Shown: positions 1 to 8,966, numbered from the stretch's first letter. The stretch: 64,000 bases of DNA from Nonomuraea montanisoli (GCF_013363975.1 NZ_JABWGN010000001.1:496001-560000), one strand, 5' to 3'. Notes: generated by a model not told the origin, from the sequence alone. Program-made: numbers and translations.

Positions 1-433
1 GCGCCGGACGGGCTCCCGCGCGGCTCCCCGCCAGCCACGCCAGGGCGGCGAGCGCGGGCCAGTACGGCGCGGCGAGCAGTTCCACGTCCAGGGCCAGCCC
101 GAGCGCGACGGGCACGGCCAGCGCCACGAGCGGCCACCGCTCGCGCACGGCCACGGCGACGCCCAGCAGCGGCACCCCGGCCGCCGACACGAGCGCTTCC
201 CGGCCGTGCAGGAGGAGGGCACCGGCGAGCGCCGGGGCGGCGAGCAGCAGCCACAGAGCGACGCCGCTGTGCCGCTCCACGCGGGCGAAGAAAGGGAAGC
301 GACCGAACCGGCCGGGGCCTCTGAAGCCGCCGCGGTCGGCGGGGCCGGGGAGGCCTGGGCCCCTGGTGCCGCCGAGGTCGGCGGGTCCGGGGAGGCCGGG
401 AACATCCGCGGGCAGGTCGCGCACGCTCCGCAT
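1..433 (-). CDS. Partial membrane protein, N-terminus only (possible sensor histidine kinase)
   Basis: Only the first 144 codons lie in the window; the gene runs off the left edge. From the ATG at 433 the protein opens with about 50 residues rich in Gly and Pro, in which the unit GLPGPAD-x-GG occurs twice. Two or more hydrophobic stretches follow (WLLLAAPALAGALLL, then PLVALAVPVALGLAL). This layout is common in DesK-like sensor kinases, and a response regulator lies just upstream on the same strand, so a kinase is plausible. No catalytic domain is visible to confirm it. There is no clear ribosome binding site, so the start is provisional. Confidence 0.5.
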   Translation of the reverse strand, partial: MRSVRDLPADVPGLPGPADLGGTRGPGLPGPADRGGFRGPGRFGRFPFFARVERHSGVALWLLLAAPALAGALLLHGREALVSAAGVPLLGVAVAVRERWPLVALAVPVALGLALDVELLAAPYWPALAALAWLAGSRAGARPA

Positions 434-751
434 ACTCGCAGCCCGGCGCCGTCCGCCCACCGCCTGCCCCCTTCTGTCGCTGGTCCTGGCCTGGACTGTA
501 GGGGGTGCGGCGAGCGGTTGGGACCCTCCTTTCGGCGTCCTTGCCCCCTGACGAAAGTCGGGGGCGCCCGACACCGGGGTCTCCGGACCCGCCGTGCTCC
601 ATCGGCGGTGTCCGCCCTAGCCCGGTCGTCCGTCCGGTCACTGCTGCCGAGCGGTGTGACCGAGCTGGAAGTTCGCGTGACGTGCGCACCGCGTCGTTTT
701 ACGTGATCACGAGTTTTACGTGATCACGAGCAGCGTCCGGTTCCGCGAGGC
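434..751. other. Intergenic region (318 bp)
   Basis: No convincing gene lies here. The stretch separates the response regulator from the partial membrane protein, both on the minus strand, and should hold the promoter of the latter. Its only clear structure is the 17-bp tandem repeat annotated separately. Short open frames on the plus strand are shadows of high GC. Confidence 0.6.
697..730. repeat. Two tandem 17-bp repeats, each holding a 10-bp palindrome
   Basis: The unit TTTTACGTGATCACGAG occurs twice head to tail without mismatch. Each copy holds the perfect palindrome CGTGATCACG, so the two dyads are 17 bp apart, about one and a half helical turns. They lie 22 bp past the stop of the response regulator and upstream of the next minus-strand gene. 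A regulator binding site is the simplest reading. Confidence 0.75.
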
Positions 752-1384
752 TCAGAGCAGCCTGTCGCGGGCGTAGGCGGCGGCCTCGGTGCGGTTGCGG
801 ACGCCGATCTTGGCGAAGGCGTTGTTGATGTGCGTCTTGACCGTCGTCTCCGCGATGAACAGCGCCGAGCCGATCTCCGCGTTGCTCAGTCCCCCGGCGG
901 CCAGCCGCAGCACCTCGACCTCGCGTACCGTCAGCCCGTCGGGACACGCCGAGACCGGCGGCGGCGCGGCACGGGACAGCGCCTCGACCAGCCGGCGCGA
1001 CACCGCGGCCGAGAACGTCGACTGACCGGCGGCGGCCGAGCGCAGGGCGGCGGCGATCTCGGCGCGCCCGGCGTCCTTGGTGAGGTAGCCGCAGGCGCCG
1101 GCCAGCAGGGCGGAGTCAACGGACCGGTCGTCGTCGTAGGTGGTCAGCACCACGACCGCCACCTCCGGATGGTCGCGGGCGATGCGCCGGGTGGCCTCGA
1201 CACCGTCCATCACGGGCATGCGCAGGTCCATGAGCACGACGTCGGGACGCAGCTCGGCCACCAGGCGCAGGGCCTCCTCGCCGTCGCCGGCGTCGCCCGC
1301 CACCTCCACGTCGTCGACCAGGTCCAGCAGCGCCACCAGACCTTCGCGCATGAGCTGCTGGTCGTCCACGACCACGACCCTCAT
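752..1384 (-). CDS. NarL/FixJ-type response regulator
   Basis: This 210-residue cytoplasmic DNA-binding regulator is the output half of a two-component system. The receiver domain has the acidic pair VVVVDDQQLM, the phosphoacceptor Asp at about residue 53 in VVLMDLRMP, and the Lys of YLTKDAG. The C-terminus is a LuxR-type helix-turn-helix (LTVREVEVLRLAAGGLSNAE, about residues 145-200). The start ATG overlaps the stop of the histidine kinase by 4 bases (ATGA), so the pair is translationally coupled. The signal and target genes cannot be read from sequence. Confidence 0.93.
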   Translation of the reverse strand: MRVVVVDDQQLMREGLVALLDLVDDVEVAGDAGDGEEALRLVAELRPDVVLMDLRMPVMDGVEATRRIARDHPEVAVVVLTTYDDDRSVDSALLAGACGYLTKDAGRAEIAAALRSAAAGQSTFSAAVSRRLVEALSRAAPPPVSACPDGLTVREVEVLRLAAGGLSNAEIGSALFIAETTVKTHINNAFAKIGVRNRTEAAAYARDRLL

Positions 1385-2487
1385 TCCGGCACCTCCGCCC
1401 GTACCTCCCAGAAGCCGCCCGCCGGCCCGGCGCTCAGGGTCCCGCCCGCGAGCGCCAGCCGCTCGCGCATGCCCTGCAGGCCGTGCCCGGAGGACGCCGC
1501 GCCGTTTCCGCCCATGTACGGGTTGCGCACCACGAGCCGCACCCCGGCGTCACCGTAGCCGATCTCGACCATGACCGGCTCGCCCGGAGCGTGCTTGGCG
1601 GCGTTGGTGAGCGCCTCGCGCGCCGTGCGCAGCAGGCAGACCTCCGCCGCCGGGGTGATCGGCCGTCGCGTGCCCGTGGTGCGCAGCTCGGCGGCCACGT
1701 CGTGGTCCCTGCGGTGCTCGGCGACCATCAGGCTCAACGCGTCCGGCAGCGGCGGCACGTCCTCGCGCAGGGCCGCCACCGCCGAGCGCGCCTCGATCAG
1801 CCCCTCCCTGGCCAGAGCCCGCGACCTGCGGATCCGCGCCACGGCCTGCTCCACGTCGCCCCGCTCGGTCAGCATCGCCTCGGCGACCTCCAGTTGCACG
1901 CCCAGCGCGCCCAGGGAGTGCGCGAGCACGTCGTGGAGCTCCCTGGCGATGCGCGCCCGCTCGTCGAGCGCCATGGCCCTGGCCCGGTCCTGCTGGGCCA
2001 TGCGGTACTGGCGGCGGTGCAACGCGAACAGCACCGTGCACAGGACGACCGCCCCGCGGACCACGATCGCCGAGCGCGGCTGCCCCCACCACAGCATGCT
2101 GCCGGCCATGACCGCCATGTCGGTCGCCACGACTGCGACGATCGCCCCCATACCCGGCGTCCCGTGCGCCGCGAACAGCAGCAGCATCGCGAACACGAAC
2201 ACCGGAGGCCCCGCCTCGCCCGACCCCGACACCAGCGCCGCGACCACCGAACCGGCCCCGAGCAGGGCGACGGCCACGCGCGGGAACCGGCCGTCGAGCA
2301 CGACGAAGGCGAGCCAGCACGCCATCGACGCGCCGAGCGCCGCCCACTCCAGTGCGGGTACGCGCTCGGGCGAGGTGGTGGCGAGCGACCAGGCGAGGAC
2401 CAGGGTGATCAGCAGCCTGACCAGGCGGCCGGTCTCCGGGTCGTCGGCCGCCAGCAGGCGCACGACCCGTCCCCACACCTCCCGCAT
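1381..2487 (-). CDS. Sensor histidine kinase (DesK/NarX class, HisKA_3)
   Basis: This 368-residue membrane kinase probably phosphorylates the regulator encoded directly downstream. The first 160 residues hold several hydrophobic segments with very short loops and no large extracellular domain, so it may sense a membrane state. The dimerisation/phosphorylation helix contains ARELHDVLAHS with the acceptor His near residue 185. A HATPase domain follows, with EALTNAAKHA (N box) and a Gly-rich GHGLQGMRERL. It begins 3 bases after the stop of the 64-residue membrane protein, so the three genes form one operon. Confidence 0.92.
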   Translation of the reverse strand: MREVWGRVVRLLAADDPETGRLVRLLITLVLAWSLATTSPERVPALEWAALGASMACWLAFVVLDGRFPRVAVALLGAGSVVAALVSGSGEAGPPVFVFAMLLLFAAHGTPGMGAIVAVVATDMAVMAGSMLWWGQPRSAIVVRGAVVLCTVLFALHRRQYRMAQQDRARAMALDERARIARELHDVLAHSLGALGVQLEVAEAMLTERGDVEQAVARIRRSRALAREGLIEARSAVAALREDVPPLPDALSLMVAEHRRDHDVAAELRTTGTRRPITPAAEVCLLRTAREALTNAAKHAPGEPVMVEIGYGDAGVRLVVRNPYMGGNGAASSGHGLQGMRERLALAGGTLSAGPAGGFWEVRAEVPE

Positions 2488-2490
2488 CGC

Positions 2491-2685
2491 CTAGTGCGAG
2501 TCGCGCAAGGACAGAATCATGTCCACCAAGATAAGCCGGAAGGCCACGAAGCCGGCGACCACCAGCAGTGCCACGACCACGACCGCGAGCAGGAACTTGC
2601 CGTTCATCTTCCCCCCATTGGCGTCCAGGAGCCGGTACAGCACCTCGAGCCAGAGCCGGCCCGACGGTCCAGAGCGTTTGTCCAT
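2491..2685 (-). CDS. Small single-span membrane protein (64 aa)
   Basis: This short protein has a charged N-terminus and one strong membrane helix (residues about 30-51, FLLAVVVVALLVVAGFVAFR), then a brief polar tail. Its stop sits 3 bases before the kinase start, so it is the first gene of the two-component operon and may be an accessory membrane subunit of the kinase. I do not recognise a family. The ATG at 2685 is the only in-frame start I considered, and no good ribosome binding site precedes it. Confidence 0.6.
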   Translation of the reverse strand: MDKRSGPSGRLWLEVLYRLLDANGGKMNGKFLLAVVVVALLVVAGFVAFRLILVDMILSLRDSH

Positions 2686-2929
2686 GGCTTGGACGGTAGG
2701 GATCAGGCGGGGTGGAACGGCACCTCCGAAGGGTGGAGAGGGGGGTGGAGCCGCGTCCGCTCCTCGTCCGCCCTGCCCTGCATCTTCTTCCGGGAGCCAG
2801 GGCTCCCCAGAGATCAGCTCTCCGCCGAGTCGGGCCAGCTCCAGGCAGCCCGCGTAAGGCCGGCCTCTGGGTGAACCAGCCGCAGGAAGTCAGCAGGCAG
2901 CACCAGGGACAGGCACGCAACCCCCGCTC

Positions 2930-4090
2930 CTAGCGCGTTGGCTCATGATCCTCCCGCCAGAGCTCCATGCCGTCCTTGCCGTAACCGACGATCTTGAAGC
3001 CTTCGGCGTACAGGTCGTCGGTACGCCGCTGCGTCCCGGCGAACATCCGGAAGCCGCCGATCCTCCACGGGTCGGGCCTGGTATCGGCGCTCACAGACGT
3101 GCCGTCCTTGAAGACCAGCGCGACGCGGGCGGTCCTGGTGCTGGTGATGCCGAACCAGTGCTCCTTGTGCTCTCGCAGCTCCACCTTCATGGGCCTACCG
3201 CCCATGTCGATCAGCGCCCGGTCGGGGCCGCCTCTCTCGCTCACCGCCATGCCGGGTGACAGGCCGTTCACTCCCACGGCCTGCCCGTCCAGTTTCCAGA
3301 TCAGACTCTTGTCGGGCGTCTCGTAGAGACCCGCGTCGAGCTTGCCGGGCATCTCCACGGTGGGGCCGACCGGCTTCGCGTCGGCCTCGGGCACCACCAT
3401 GGGCCGCGGCTTGATCCGCTTGATCGTCCCGCCGTCGCCGCCCGCGAACTCGAGCGCCGTCACCGTCTTGTCCGCAGGGACGGTCACGGTCCAGACAGCC
3501 TGAGGAGCGCCCTGCGGTGTCTGGAGGGTGCCGGTGACCCGCCCGCCTTCCTTGAGTACGGCCGCGACCCGGACGACCTTGGCCTGCGCGGTGCCGTAAT
3601 GCAGCACCTTCCCCCTGGCAGGGAGCGGGAACGACTGGGTGGAGCCCTGGTCCGTGGCCTCCTCGCCGTCGACCGACTCGTCGCCGCAGAACTGCCAACG
3701 CCATCCGGACCTGGACGTGGATTCCTGGCAGAAGACGGTGGCGCCGCTCTTCGTCCTGGCGTACCAGAACGAGATGGGTCGCTTCTCTGAGGGGTTGTCG
3801 ATCGTCAGGCGCTTCCCGATGGGGGTCGTGTCCCAGACGGGGTTCCCAAGTGAGGGTTCGGTGGCGACGGTGGCGACATCGCCGCGCTCGTCGGTGCCGC
3901 GCGTGGCCATCGCCGCGATCGGCGCGGAGATCGCGACGACGCAGATGCCTGCCACCAGCGCGTTCCTGCGCATCCTGCGCCGCCGCGACCGGGACACCAC
4001 CTCCGTGGAAAACCTCGGCGGGGCCTGCGGCGCGCGCGTGGCGGCGTGCCTCAGCTGCGCGCGCAGACGAGATTCCAATGGGTCGGTCAT
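2930..4090 (-). CDS. Membrane-anchored partner of the upstream ECF sigma factor
   Basis: From the ATG at 4090 the product has 386 residues: an Arg-rich cytoplasmic N-terminus of about 40 residues, one membrane helix (NALVAGICVVAISAPIAAMA), and an extracellular part of more than 300 residues. The extracellular part carries two Cys (TVFCQE and WQFCGDE) that could form a disulfide. The start codon overlaps the sigma stop (ATGA). SigE-type ECF genes in streptomycetes and relatives often sit beside a single-span protein of this kind, so an anti-sigma or sensor role is likely. No zinc-binding anti-sigma motif is visible, so this rests mainly on context. Confidence 0.75.
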   Translation of the reverse strand: MTDPLESRLRAQLRHAATRAPQAPPRFSTEVVSRSRRRRMRRNALVAGICVVAISAPIAAMATRGTDERGDVATVATEPSLGNPVWDTTPIGKRLTIDNPSEKRPISFWYARTKSGATVFCQESTSRSGWRWQFCGDESVDGEEATDQGSTQSFPLPARGKVLHYGTAQAKVVRVAAVLKEGGRVTGTLQTPQGAPQAVWTVTVPADKTVTALEFAGGDGGTIKRIKPRPMVVPEADAKPVGPTVEMPGKLDAGLYETPDKSLIWKLDGQAVGVNGLSPGMAVSERGGPDRALIDMGGRPMKVELREHKEHWFGITSTRTARVALVFKDGTSVSADTRPDPWRIGGFRMFAGTQRRTDDLYAEGFKIVGYGKDGMELWREDHEPTR

Positions 4091-4587
4091 GCGGGGCTCC
4101 CGTTGATCTCTGAGGTGCTGGGCAGAAGGGAACGGAGCTTGGCCAGGCCGAGAGAGGCGTGGCTGCGCACGGTCCCCCGGGAGATGCCGAGCACGTCGGC
4201 GATGTCCGTGTCGGACAGGTCCTCGTAGTAGCGCAGCACCAGCACGGCCCGCTGCTTGCGCGGCAGCGTGGCGAGCGCCTGCCACAGGCCCTGGTCGCTG
4301 TCGGAGGGCGGTGTGTCGAACCGCGCCGTCTCGGGTAGCGCCCAGCCCGGCCGCTCGCGCCTGCGTAACCGCCACGCGCTGATGTGCAGCCGCGCCATGA
4401 TCATCTTGGTGTAGCTCTCGGGAGCCTGTTTCCGCCGCACCCGCGGCCAGGCCTGATGCAGCCGGACCAGCGCCTCCTGCGTGAGGTCGGCCGCGTCGTG
4501 CGGGTTGCCGCTGAGCAGGTAGCCGTAGCGCAGCAGGGCGTCGGCACGTTCCGCCACGAACTCCTCGAAGCGGGGCTCGTCTTCCAA
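4087..4587 (-). CDS. ECF RNA polymerase sigma factor, SigE family
   Basis: Region 2 (RYGYLLSGNPHDAADLTQEA) and region 4 (LPRKQRAVLVLRYYEDLSDT followed by DIADVLGISRGTVRSHASLG) are both clear. I chose the TTG at 4587: it is preceded by an AGGAAAGG-type binding site and gives 166 residues, the usual size for this family. The same frame stays open to 4896, but that extension has the composition of unselected GC-rich sequence. The sigma factor is coupled to its membrane partner by a 4-base overlap, so it probably answers a cell-surface signal and may autoregulate from the upstream 360-bp gap. Confidence 0.88.
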   Translation of the reverse strand: MEDEPRFEEFVAERADALLRYGYLLSGNPHDAADLTQEALVRLHQAWPRVRRKQAPESYTKMIMARLHISAWRLRRRERPGWALPETARFDTPPSDSDQGLWQALATLPRKQRAVLVLRYYEDLSDTDIADVLGISRGTVRSHASLGLAKLRSLLPSTSEINGSPA

Positions 4588-4950
4588 TAACCTCTGCCTT
4601 TCCTCGTTCCGTCGGGGGATAGACGGCTCGGGAGGCTGAACTGTTGAATGCCGGCGTGCAGCCGACCTACCGCAGTCTTCCTGCCAGGGAAGATCAGCTC
4701 GGGCGGGGACGGGGCGCAGATGGCGGTGATCCGCGGCCGCCCTGGCGATCGAGTGCGAACCAGTAGGCGCTGCGCTGGTTCCGGTCGTGGCTGCGCTGGT
4801 CGGGCTTGGGAAACGCGGGGCCGCCGGGCCGTCACTCACAAGACTGGATGTTGCACTACCAGCCCCGACGGTTACCCCAGATCCCCGACATCCCATCCGA
4901 CAGGTTCATCCGGACACCGACAGGCTCACATGGACCAGACGCTCAGGACC
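4588..4950. other. Intergenic region (363 bp)
   Basis: The stretch lies between the LacI-type regulator (ending at 4951) and the TTG of the sigma factor. It must hold the sigma operon promoter. I saw no hairpin, repeat or second gene. The open frame that continues the sigma factor upstream shows no family similarity. Confidence 0.55.
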
Positions 4951-5955
4951 TCAGGTGCTGGCGCGGATGGCCAGGTGGGGCGGGAGCAAGGTGGAGTCCG
5001 GGACCTCCAGGCCCTCCAGTTTCCGCATCACCAGCCGGACCGCCTCCCGGCCCACCTCCTCCGCCGGGATCAGCACCGACGTGAGCGGCGGACCTGCGCG
5101 TTCGGCCACGTCGTCCGGGCAGATGGCCACCACCGCGACGTCCTGCGGCACCCGGCGGCCGAGCTGGCGCAGCGAGCCGAGGACGTGGTTGACGGCCGCC
5201 TCGTTGTGGACCACGAGGCCCGACAGCGCCGGGCGGGAGGCGAGCAGGCCGGCGACCGTCGCGTGGACCTCGTCGAACGTCTCCTCGCACGGCAGCGCCA
5301 CCCCCTCCAGCCCGTGCGCGGCGACCGCCGCCGTGAAGCCCTCCCGGGTACGGCGGGCGAAGCCGGTCCCCCGCTCGTACACCACGGCCGGGGCGCCCAG
5401 CAGGGCGACCTGCCGGTGCCCGCGCTCGGCGAGGTGGGCGACGCAGCGGGCGCCGGCGGCGGCGAAGTCCAGGTCGACGCACGTCAGGCCGGCGGGCTCG
5501 GCGGGGAAGCCGATGAGCACGCTCGGCTCGGCGAGCTCGCGCAGCAGGGGTACGCGGCGGTCGTGCAGCTCGACGTCCATGAGGACGAGGGCGTCCACGA
5601 GCGCGCTGGCCGCCACCCGCCGGATGCCCTCGGGGCCCTCGTCGGCCGTCAGGAGCAGCACGTCGTGGTCGAAGCGGCGCGCGGCGGTCACCACGGCGGT
5701 GGCGAAGCGCATGAGCACCGGCACGTGCATGCCGGCCCGCAGGGGCAGCACCAGGGCGATCACGTTGGACCGCTTGCTGGCCAGCGAACGGGCCCCGGCG
5801 TGCGGGTGGTAGCCGAGCGCGTTGATGCTGTCGAGCACGCGCCTGCGGGTGTCGGCCGAGATCGTCCGCTTGCCGCTGAGCACGTACGAGACCGTGCTGA
5901 CCGCGACGCCTGCGTGGCGGGCGACCTCGGCGATGGTGACCGCGCGCCCGCTCAA
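4951..5955 (-). CDS. LacI-family transcriptional regulator
   Basis: This sugar-responsive repressor starts with the LacI helix-turn-helix (VTIAEVARHAGVAVSTVSYV), the hinge helix region NALGYHPHAGARSLAS, then a periplasmic-binding-protein-like ligand domain to the end. I prefer the TTG at 5955, giving 334 residues: it overlaps the stop of the upstream GH3 gene as TTGA and follows a GGGGGAG motif by 7 bases. An ATG at 5994 is the alternative. The regulator is cotranscribed with the GH3 glycosidase. The perfect palindrome at 8951-8966 before that gene fits the LacI consensus, so the pair is probably an autoregulated unit induced by a beta-glucoside. Confidence 0.9.
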   Translation of the reverse strand: MSGRAVTIAEVARHAGVAVSTVSYVLSGKRTISADTRRRVLDSINALGYHPHAGARSLASKRSNVIALVLPLRAGMHVPVLMRFATAVVTAARRFDHDVLLLTADEGPEGIRRVAASALVDALVLMDVELHDRRVPLLRELAEPSVLIGFPAEPAGLTCVDLDFAAAGARCVAHLAERGHRQVALLGAPAVVYERGTGFARRTREGFTAAVAAHGLEGVALPCEETFDEVHATVAGLLASRPALSGLVVHNEAAVNHVLGSLRQLGRRVPQDVAVVAICPDDVAERAGPPLTSVLIPAEEVGREAVRLVMRKLEGLEVPDSTLLPPHLAIRAST

Positions 5956-8924
5956 GCGCCCGCTCCCCCGGTGAGGGGGGCCGCGGGGCCCCACGTGAGG
6001 TCGGCGAGCGTGACGCCCTCGTTCTCGAACACGACATAAACATCGTGGACCCCGCCGGAGCGCGCAAGCGGCCGGGTGACGTCCTGAGTGAGGGTTTGAA
6101 GGGATTGGGTGAGGGGCTGGAGGGACTGGGCGAGAGGCTGGAGGGCGTGGCGGCCGGTGCGGGGCACGGGGAAGGCGGCCAGCGCCTCACCGTGGAGCGG
6201 GTCGCCGAGCCGCAGGGTGATCATCCCGCCGTCGGCCGAGCCGGCCGTGAGCGCGCACGAGGCGACGCCCGCCAGGTCCACCTGCCGGAACGCGATCCAC
6301 GCGCCCCCGACCTCCGACCGGACGGCCTCGCCCGCCACCGGGCCGGCGTCCACGAACGCGACCGCGTCGTACTCGTCGTGGTCCATGGCGCGCAGCGGCC
6401 CGACGCGGGCCGGGATCGTCTCGCCGGGCACGTCGAAGGGGGCGCACAGCCGCAGGTCGGCGGCGCTGCGGCCGACCATGAGCTGGTGCGGCGCGCTCTC
6501 CACGACGAACCTGCCCCGCGTCACGTCCCAGAACGCCAGCTCCTCCACCGGCAGCCGGAGCGTCACGACGCGGCTCTCGCCGGGCGCGAGCCGCACCTTC
6601 TCGAAGCCGCGCAGCCGGCGCAGCGGCTGCTTGACGCGGGAGCGCCGCTGGTGCGTGTAGAACTGGACCACCTCGACGCCCTCGCGGGCGCCGGTGTTGG
6701 TGACCGTGACCTCGGCCGTCACCACCCCGTCCGCGACCCGGACGCGCAGCCCGGCGAAGTCGAACGTGGTGTAGCTGAGTCCGTGCCCGAACGGGAAGAG
6801 CGGCGTGCCGCGGAAGTACAGGTACGTGGCGTCGGCGGTGATGATGTCGTAGTCGAGCAGGTCGGGCAGTTCCTGGGCCGAGCGGTACCACGTCTGGGTG
6901 AGCCGCCCCTCCGGGTCGGCGTCGCCGAACAGCACCTCGGCCAGCGCGTGGCCGTACTCCTGGCCGCCGTGCGCCGACCAGAGGACGGCGGGCACGTCCG
7001 GGGTGCTCCAGGTGAGGGGGTAGCCGCTGGTGATCACCATGACGGTACGCGGGTTGGCGGCGAGGACGGCGGCCACGACCGCGTCCTGGGCGGGGGCCAG
7101 GGCCAGGCCGGCGCGGTCCTCGGTCTCACGGCCGTTGACGAGCGGATGGTCGCCGACGACGACCACGGCGACGTCCGCGTCCGCCGCCAGCTCGGCCGCC
7201 CGCGCGGCGCCGCTCCTGACGACCTCCATGGCCAGCCATACGGCCCGGTCGGCGTCGTCCACGAGACGGAGGACGCCGTCGTCGCCCCGGCCGACGTAGC
7301 AGCCGGTGGAGATGTGCCGCAGGGCGATCAGGCCGCGGGGCCGGTCCTCGACGCGGAACGTCTGGCGCACCTCCCAGCCGTTCGGGCCGGGCTGGTCGTT
7401 GACGAGCACCCCGTCGTCCACCGACACGACGCGGCCGGTGGCGGCGGCCCGCAGCGCGTAGGCGCCGCCGCCCCAGTCGAAGAGGTCGAACAGGTCCAGG
7501 GAGTCGGCCGGGCCGCCCCCGCACGGGGCCGCCGATCCGGCGCTCGGCGGACCCGCGCTCAGCGGGCCGCCCGCCGGGTCGGCCGTCACGGGGCCGGCCT
7601 CGGCGGTGAGCGTCACCCGGTCCACGGCCTCGCAGAACACGGTCGCGCACCGCTCGGCCAGCCCCGCGCGGGCGGTGACGGAGTACGGCAGCGTGCCGCT
7701 GTACCAGTCCTCCATGAGCGTGTCGCCGAGCTGCCCGATGACCGCGACCTTGGTGACGGGGCCGAGCGGCAGCAGCCCGTCGTCGGCCAGCAGCACGATG
7801 GAGCGCCGCGCGGCCTCCCGGGCGAGGTCCTGGTGCGCGGGGCAGTTGACGACCTCCTCGGTGACGTCGTCGTACGGCGTGGCGGGGTCGAACTCCCCGA
7901 GCCGGAACCGGATCGACAGCACGTGCCGGACGGCCCGGTCCACGTCGGCCTCGGCGAGCAGCCCCAGCCGAAGCGCCTCGCGCAGGTGGCCGAGCGTGGC
8001 GTCGGGCCGGTCGTCGTCCTGGGTGAAGCTGTCGAGCCCGGCCTTGACGGCGTGCGCGTACGCCTCCGGCAGGGTGTCGTGGTAGCCCTGGACGCCGGTC
8101 AGGTTGGCGGGGGCGTAGGCGTCGCTGACGACGAGGAGATCGCCGGGGGCCCAGGCGCGCAGCACGCTGTCGATCAGCGGGCTGAGGTGGGCGGGCCGGC
8201 CGTTGACGAGGTTGTAGGAGGGCATGACGGCGACGGCCGCGCCGCTCTCGATGGCGGGCCGGAAGGCGGGCAGCTCGTACTCGTGCAGGACGCGCGGCGG
8301 CAGGTTGCTGGAGGTGGCGCAGCGGTCGGTCTCGTTGTTGTAGGCGAGGAAGTGCTTGAGCGTGGGTGCCGTGCGCAACACCTGGGGATCGCTCCCACGA
8401 AGCCCGCGGGCGTACGCCTCGCCCATGATCCCGGTCAGCCACGGGTCCTCGGAGTAGCCCTCCTCGTTGCGTCCCCATCGCGGGTCGCGCAACGGGTTGA
8501 CCACCGGAGCCCAGACGTTGCGACCGGCGCCGGCCGGGTCCTTGTGGTGGAAGGCGAGCACCTCGTCGCCGGCGGCCTCCCCGACCCGGCGCACCAGCTC
8601 GGGGTCCCAGGTGGAGGCCAGGCCGACGGCCTGCGGGAAGACGGTGGCGGGGCCGAGCCAGGCGAGCCCGTGCAGCGCCTCGGTGCCGGTGCGGAACGGC
8701 CCGACGCCGAGCCGCCCGACCGGCGCCTGGTACTGGTGCAGCAGGCCCAGCTTCTCGTCGAGGGTGAGCCTGCCGAGCAGGTCGGCGACCCGCTCAGCGA
8801 GCGGCGCCCCCGGGTCGAGGTAAGCCGCGGGTTCACCGGAAGGAGCGGGCAGCGGCTCGGAAGAGGGGGCGAGGTCCTGCAACGGGGCGGGGTCCTGTAT
8901 CGGGGCGCGGAACGGGTCGGGCAT
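5952..8924 (-). CDS. GH3 beta-glycosidase, cytoplasmic, with a CBM6-like C-terminus
   Basis: This 990-residue family 3 glycoside hydrolase probably releases terminal beta-linked glucose or xylose from oligosaccharides. The TIM-barrel domain holds the nucleophile Asp at about residue 268 (LLVVSDAYAP). The second domain starts near residue 395 and is split by an insertion of about 100 residues that looks like a beta-trefoil (about 475-571). A fibronectin-III-like domain (about 720-800) and a CBM6-like domain (about 840-988) follow. There is no signal peptide. The CBM6-like part carries a 7-residue repeat. The second of two close ATGs is used because AGAGGG then sits 6 bases upstream. It is coupled to the LacI regulator. 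Confidence 0.9.
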   Translation of the reverse strand: MPDPFRAPIQDPAPLQDLAPSSEPLPAPSGEPAAYLDPGAPLAERVADLLGRLTLDEKLGLLHQYQAPVGRLGVGPFRTGTEALHGLAWLGPATVFPQAVGLASTWDPELVRRVGEAAGDEVLAFHHKDPAGAGRNVWAPVVNPLRDPRWGRNEEGYSEDPWLTGIMGEAYARGLRGSDPQVLRTAPTLKHFLAYNNETDRCATSSNLPPRVLHEYELPAFRPAIESGAAVAVMPSYNLVNGRPAHLSPLIDSVLRAWAPGDLLVVSDAYAPANLTGVQGYHDTLPEAYAHAVKAGLDSFTQDDDRPDATLGHLREALRLGLLAEADVDRAVRHVLSIRFRLGEFDPATPYDDVTEEVVNCPAHQDLAREAARRSIVLLADDGLLPLGPVTKVAVIGQLGDTLMEDWYSGTLPYSVTARAGLAERCATVFCEAVDRVTLTAEAGPVTADPAGGPLSAGPPSAGSAAPCGGGPADSLDLFDLFDWGGGAYALRAAATGRVVSVDDGVLVNDQPGPNGWEVRQTFRVEDRPRGLIALRHISTGCYVGRGDDGVLRLVDDADRAVWLAMEVVRSGAARAAELAADADVAVVVVGDHPLVNGRETEDRAGLALAPAQDAVVAAVLAANPRTVMVITSGYPLTWSTPDVPAVLWSAHGGQEYGHALAEVLFGDADPEGRLTQTWYRSAQELPDLLDYDIITADATYLYFRGTPLFPFGHGLSYTTFDFAGLRVRVADGVVTAEVTVTNTGAREGVEVVQFYTHQRRSRVKQPLRRLRGFEKVRLAPGESRVVTLRLPVEELAFWDVTRGRFVVESAPHQLMVGRSAADLRLCAPFDVPGETIPARVGPLRAMDHDEYDAVAFVDAGPVAGEAVRSEVGGAWIAFRQVDLAGVASCALTAGSADGGMITLRLGDPLHGEALAAFPVPRTGRHALQPLAQSLQPLTQSLQTLTQDVTRPLARSGGVHDVYVVFENEGVTLADLTWGPAAPLTGGAGA
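6084..6146. repeat. Three tandem 21-bp units inside the GH3 gene
   Basis: Three in-frame 21-bp units at 6084, 6105 and 6126 encode near-identical heptads (LQPLAQS, LQPLTQS, LQTLTQD) within the CBM6-like domain. The secreted GH3 protein at 10886-14098 has the same domain without them, so this is a local expansion, probably a flexible or amphipathic loop. Confidence 0.75.
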
Positions 8925-8950
8925 GGCCATCCCTCTGAGACTCGGAGACT

Positions 8951-8966
8951 GTCGAAGCGCTTCGAC
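8951..8966. promoter_or_regulatory. LacI-type operator
   Basis: GTCGAAGCGCTTCGAC is a perfect 16-bp palindrome with the central CG and AAGCGCTT core typical of LacI-family operators. It lies 27 bp upstream of the GH3 start, and the LacI gene is the next gene in the same unit, so it is the probable autoregulatory site. Confidence 0.8.

Noticed and set aside
4588..4896. Extending the SigE-type sigma factor to 269 residues
   Set aside because: The extra N-terminus has no similarity and a random GC-rich composition. The TTG start gives the usual family length.
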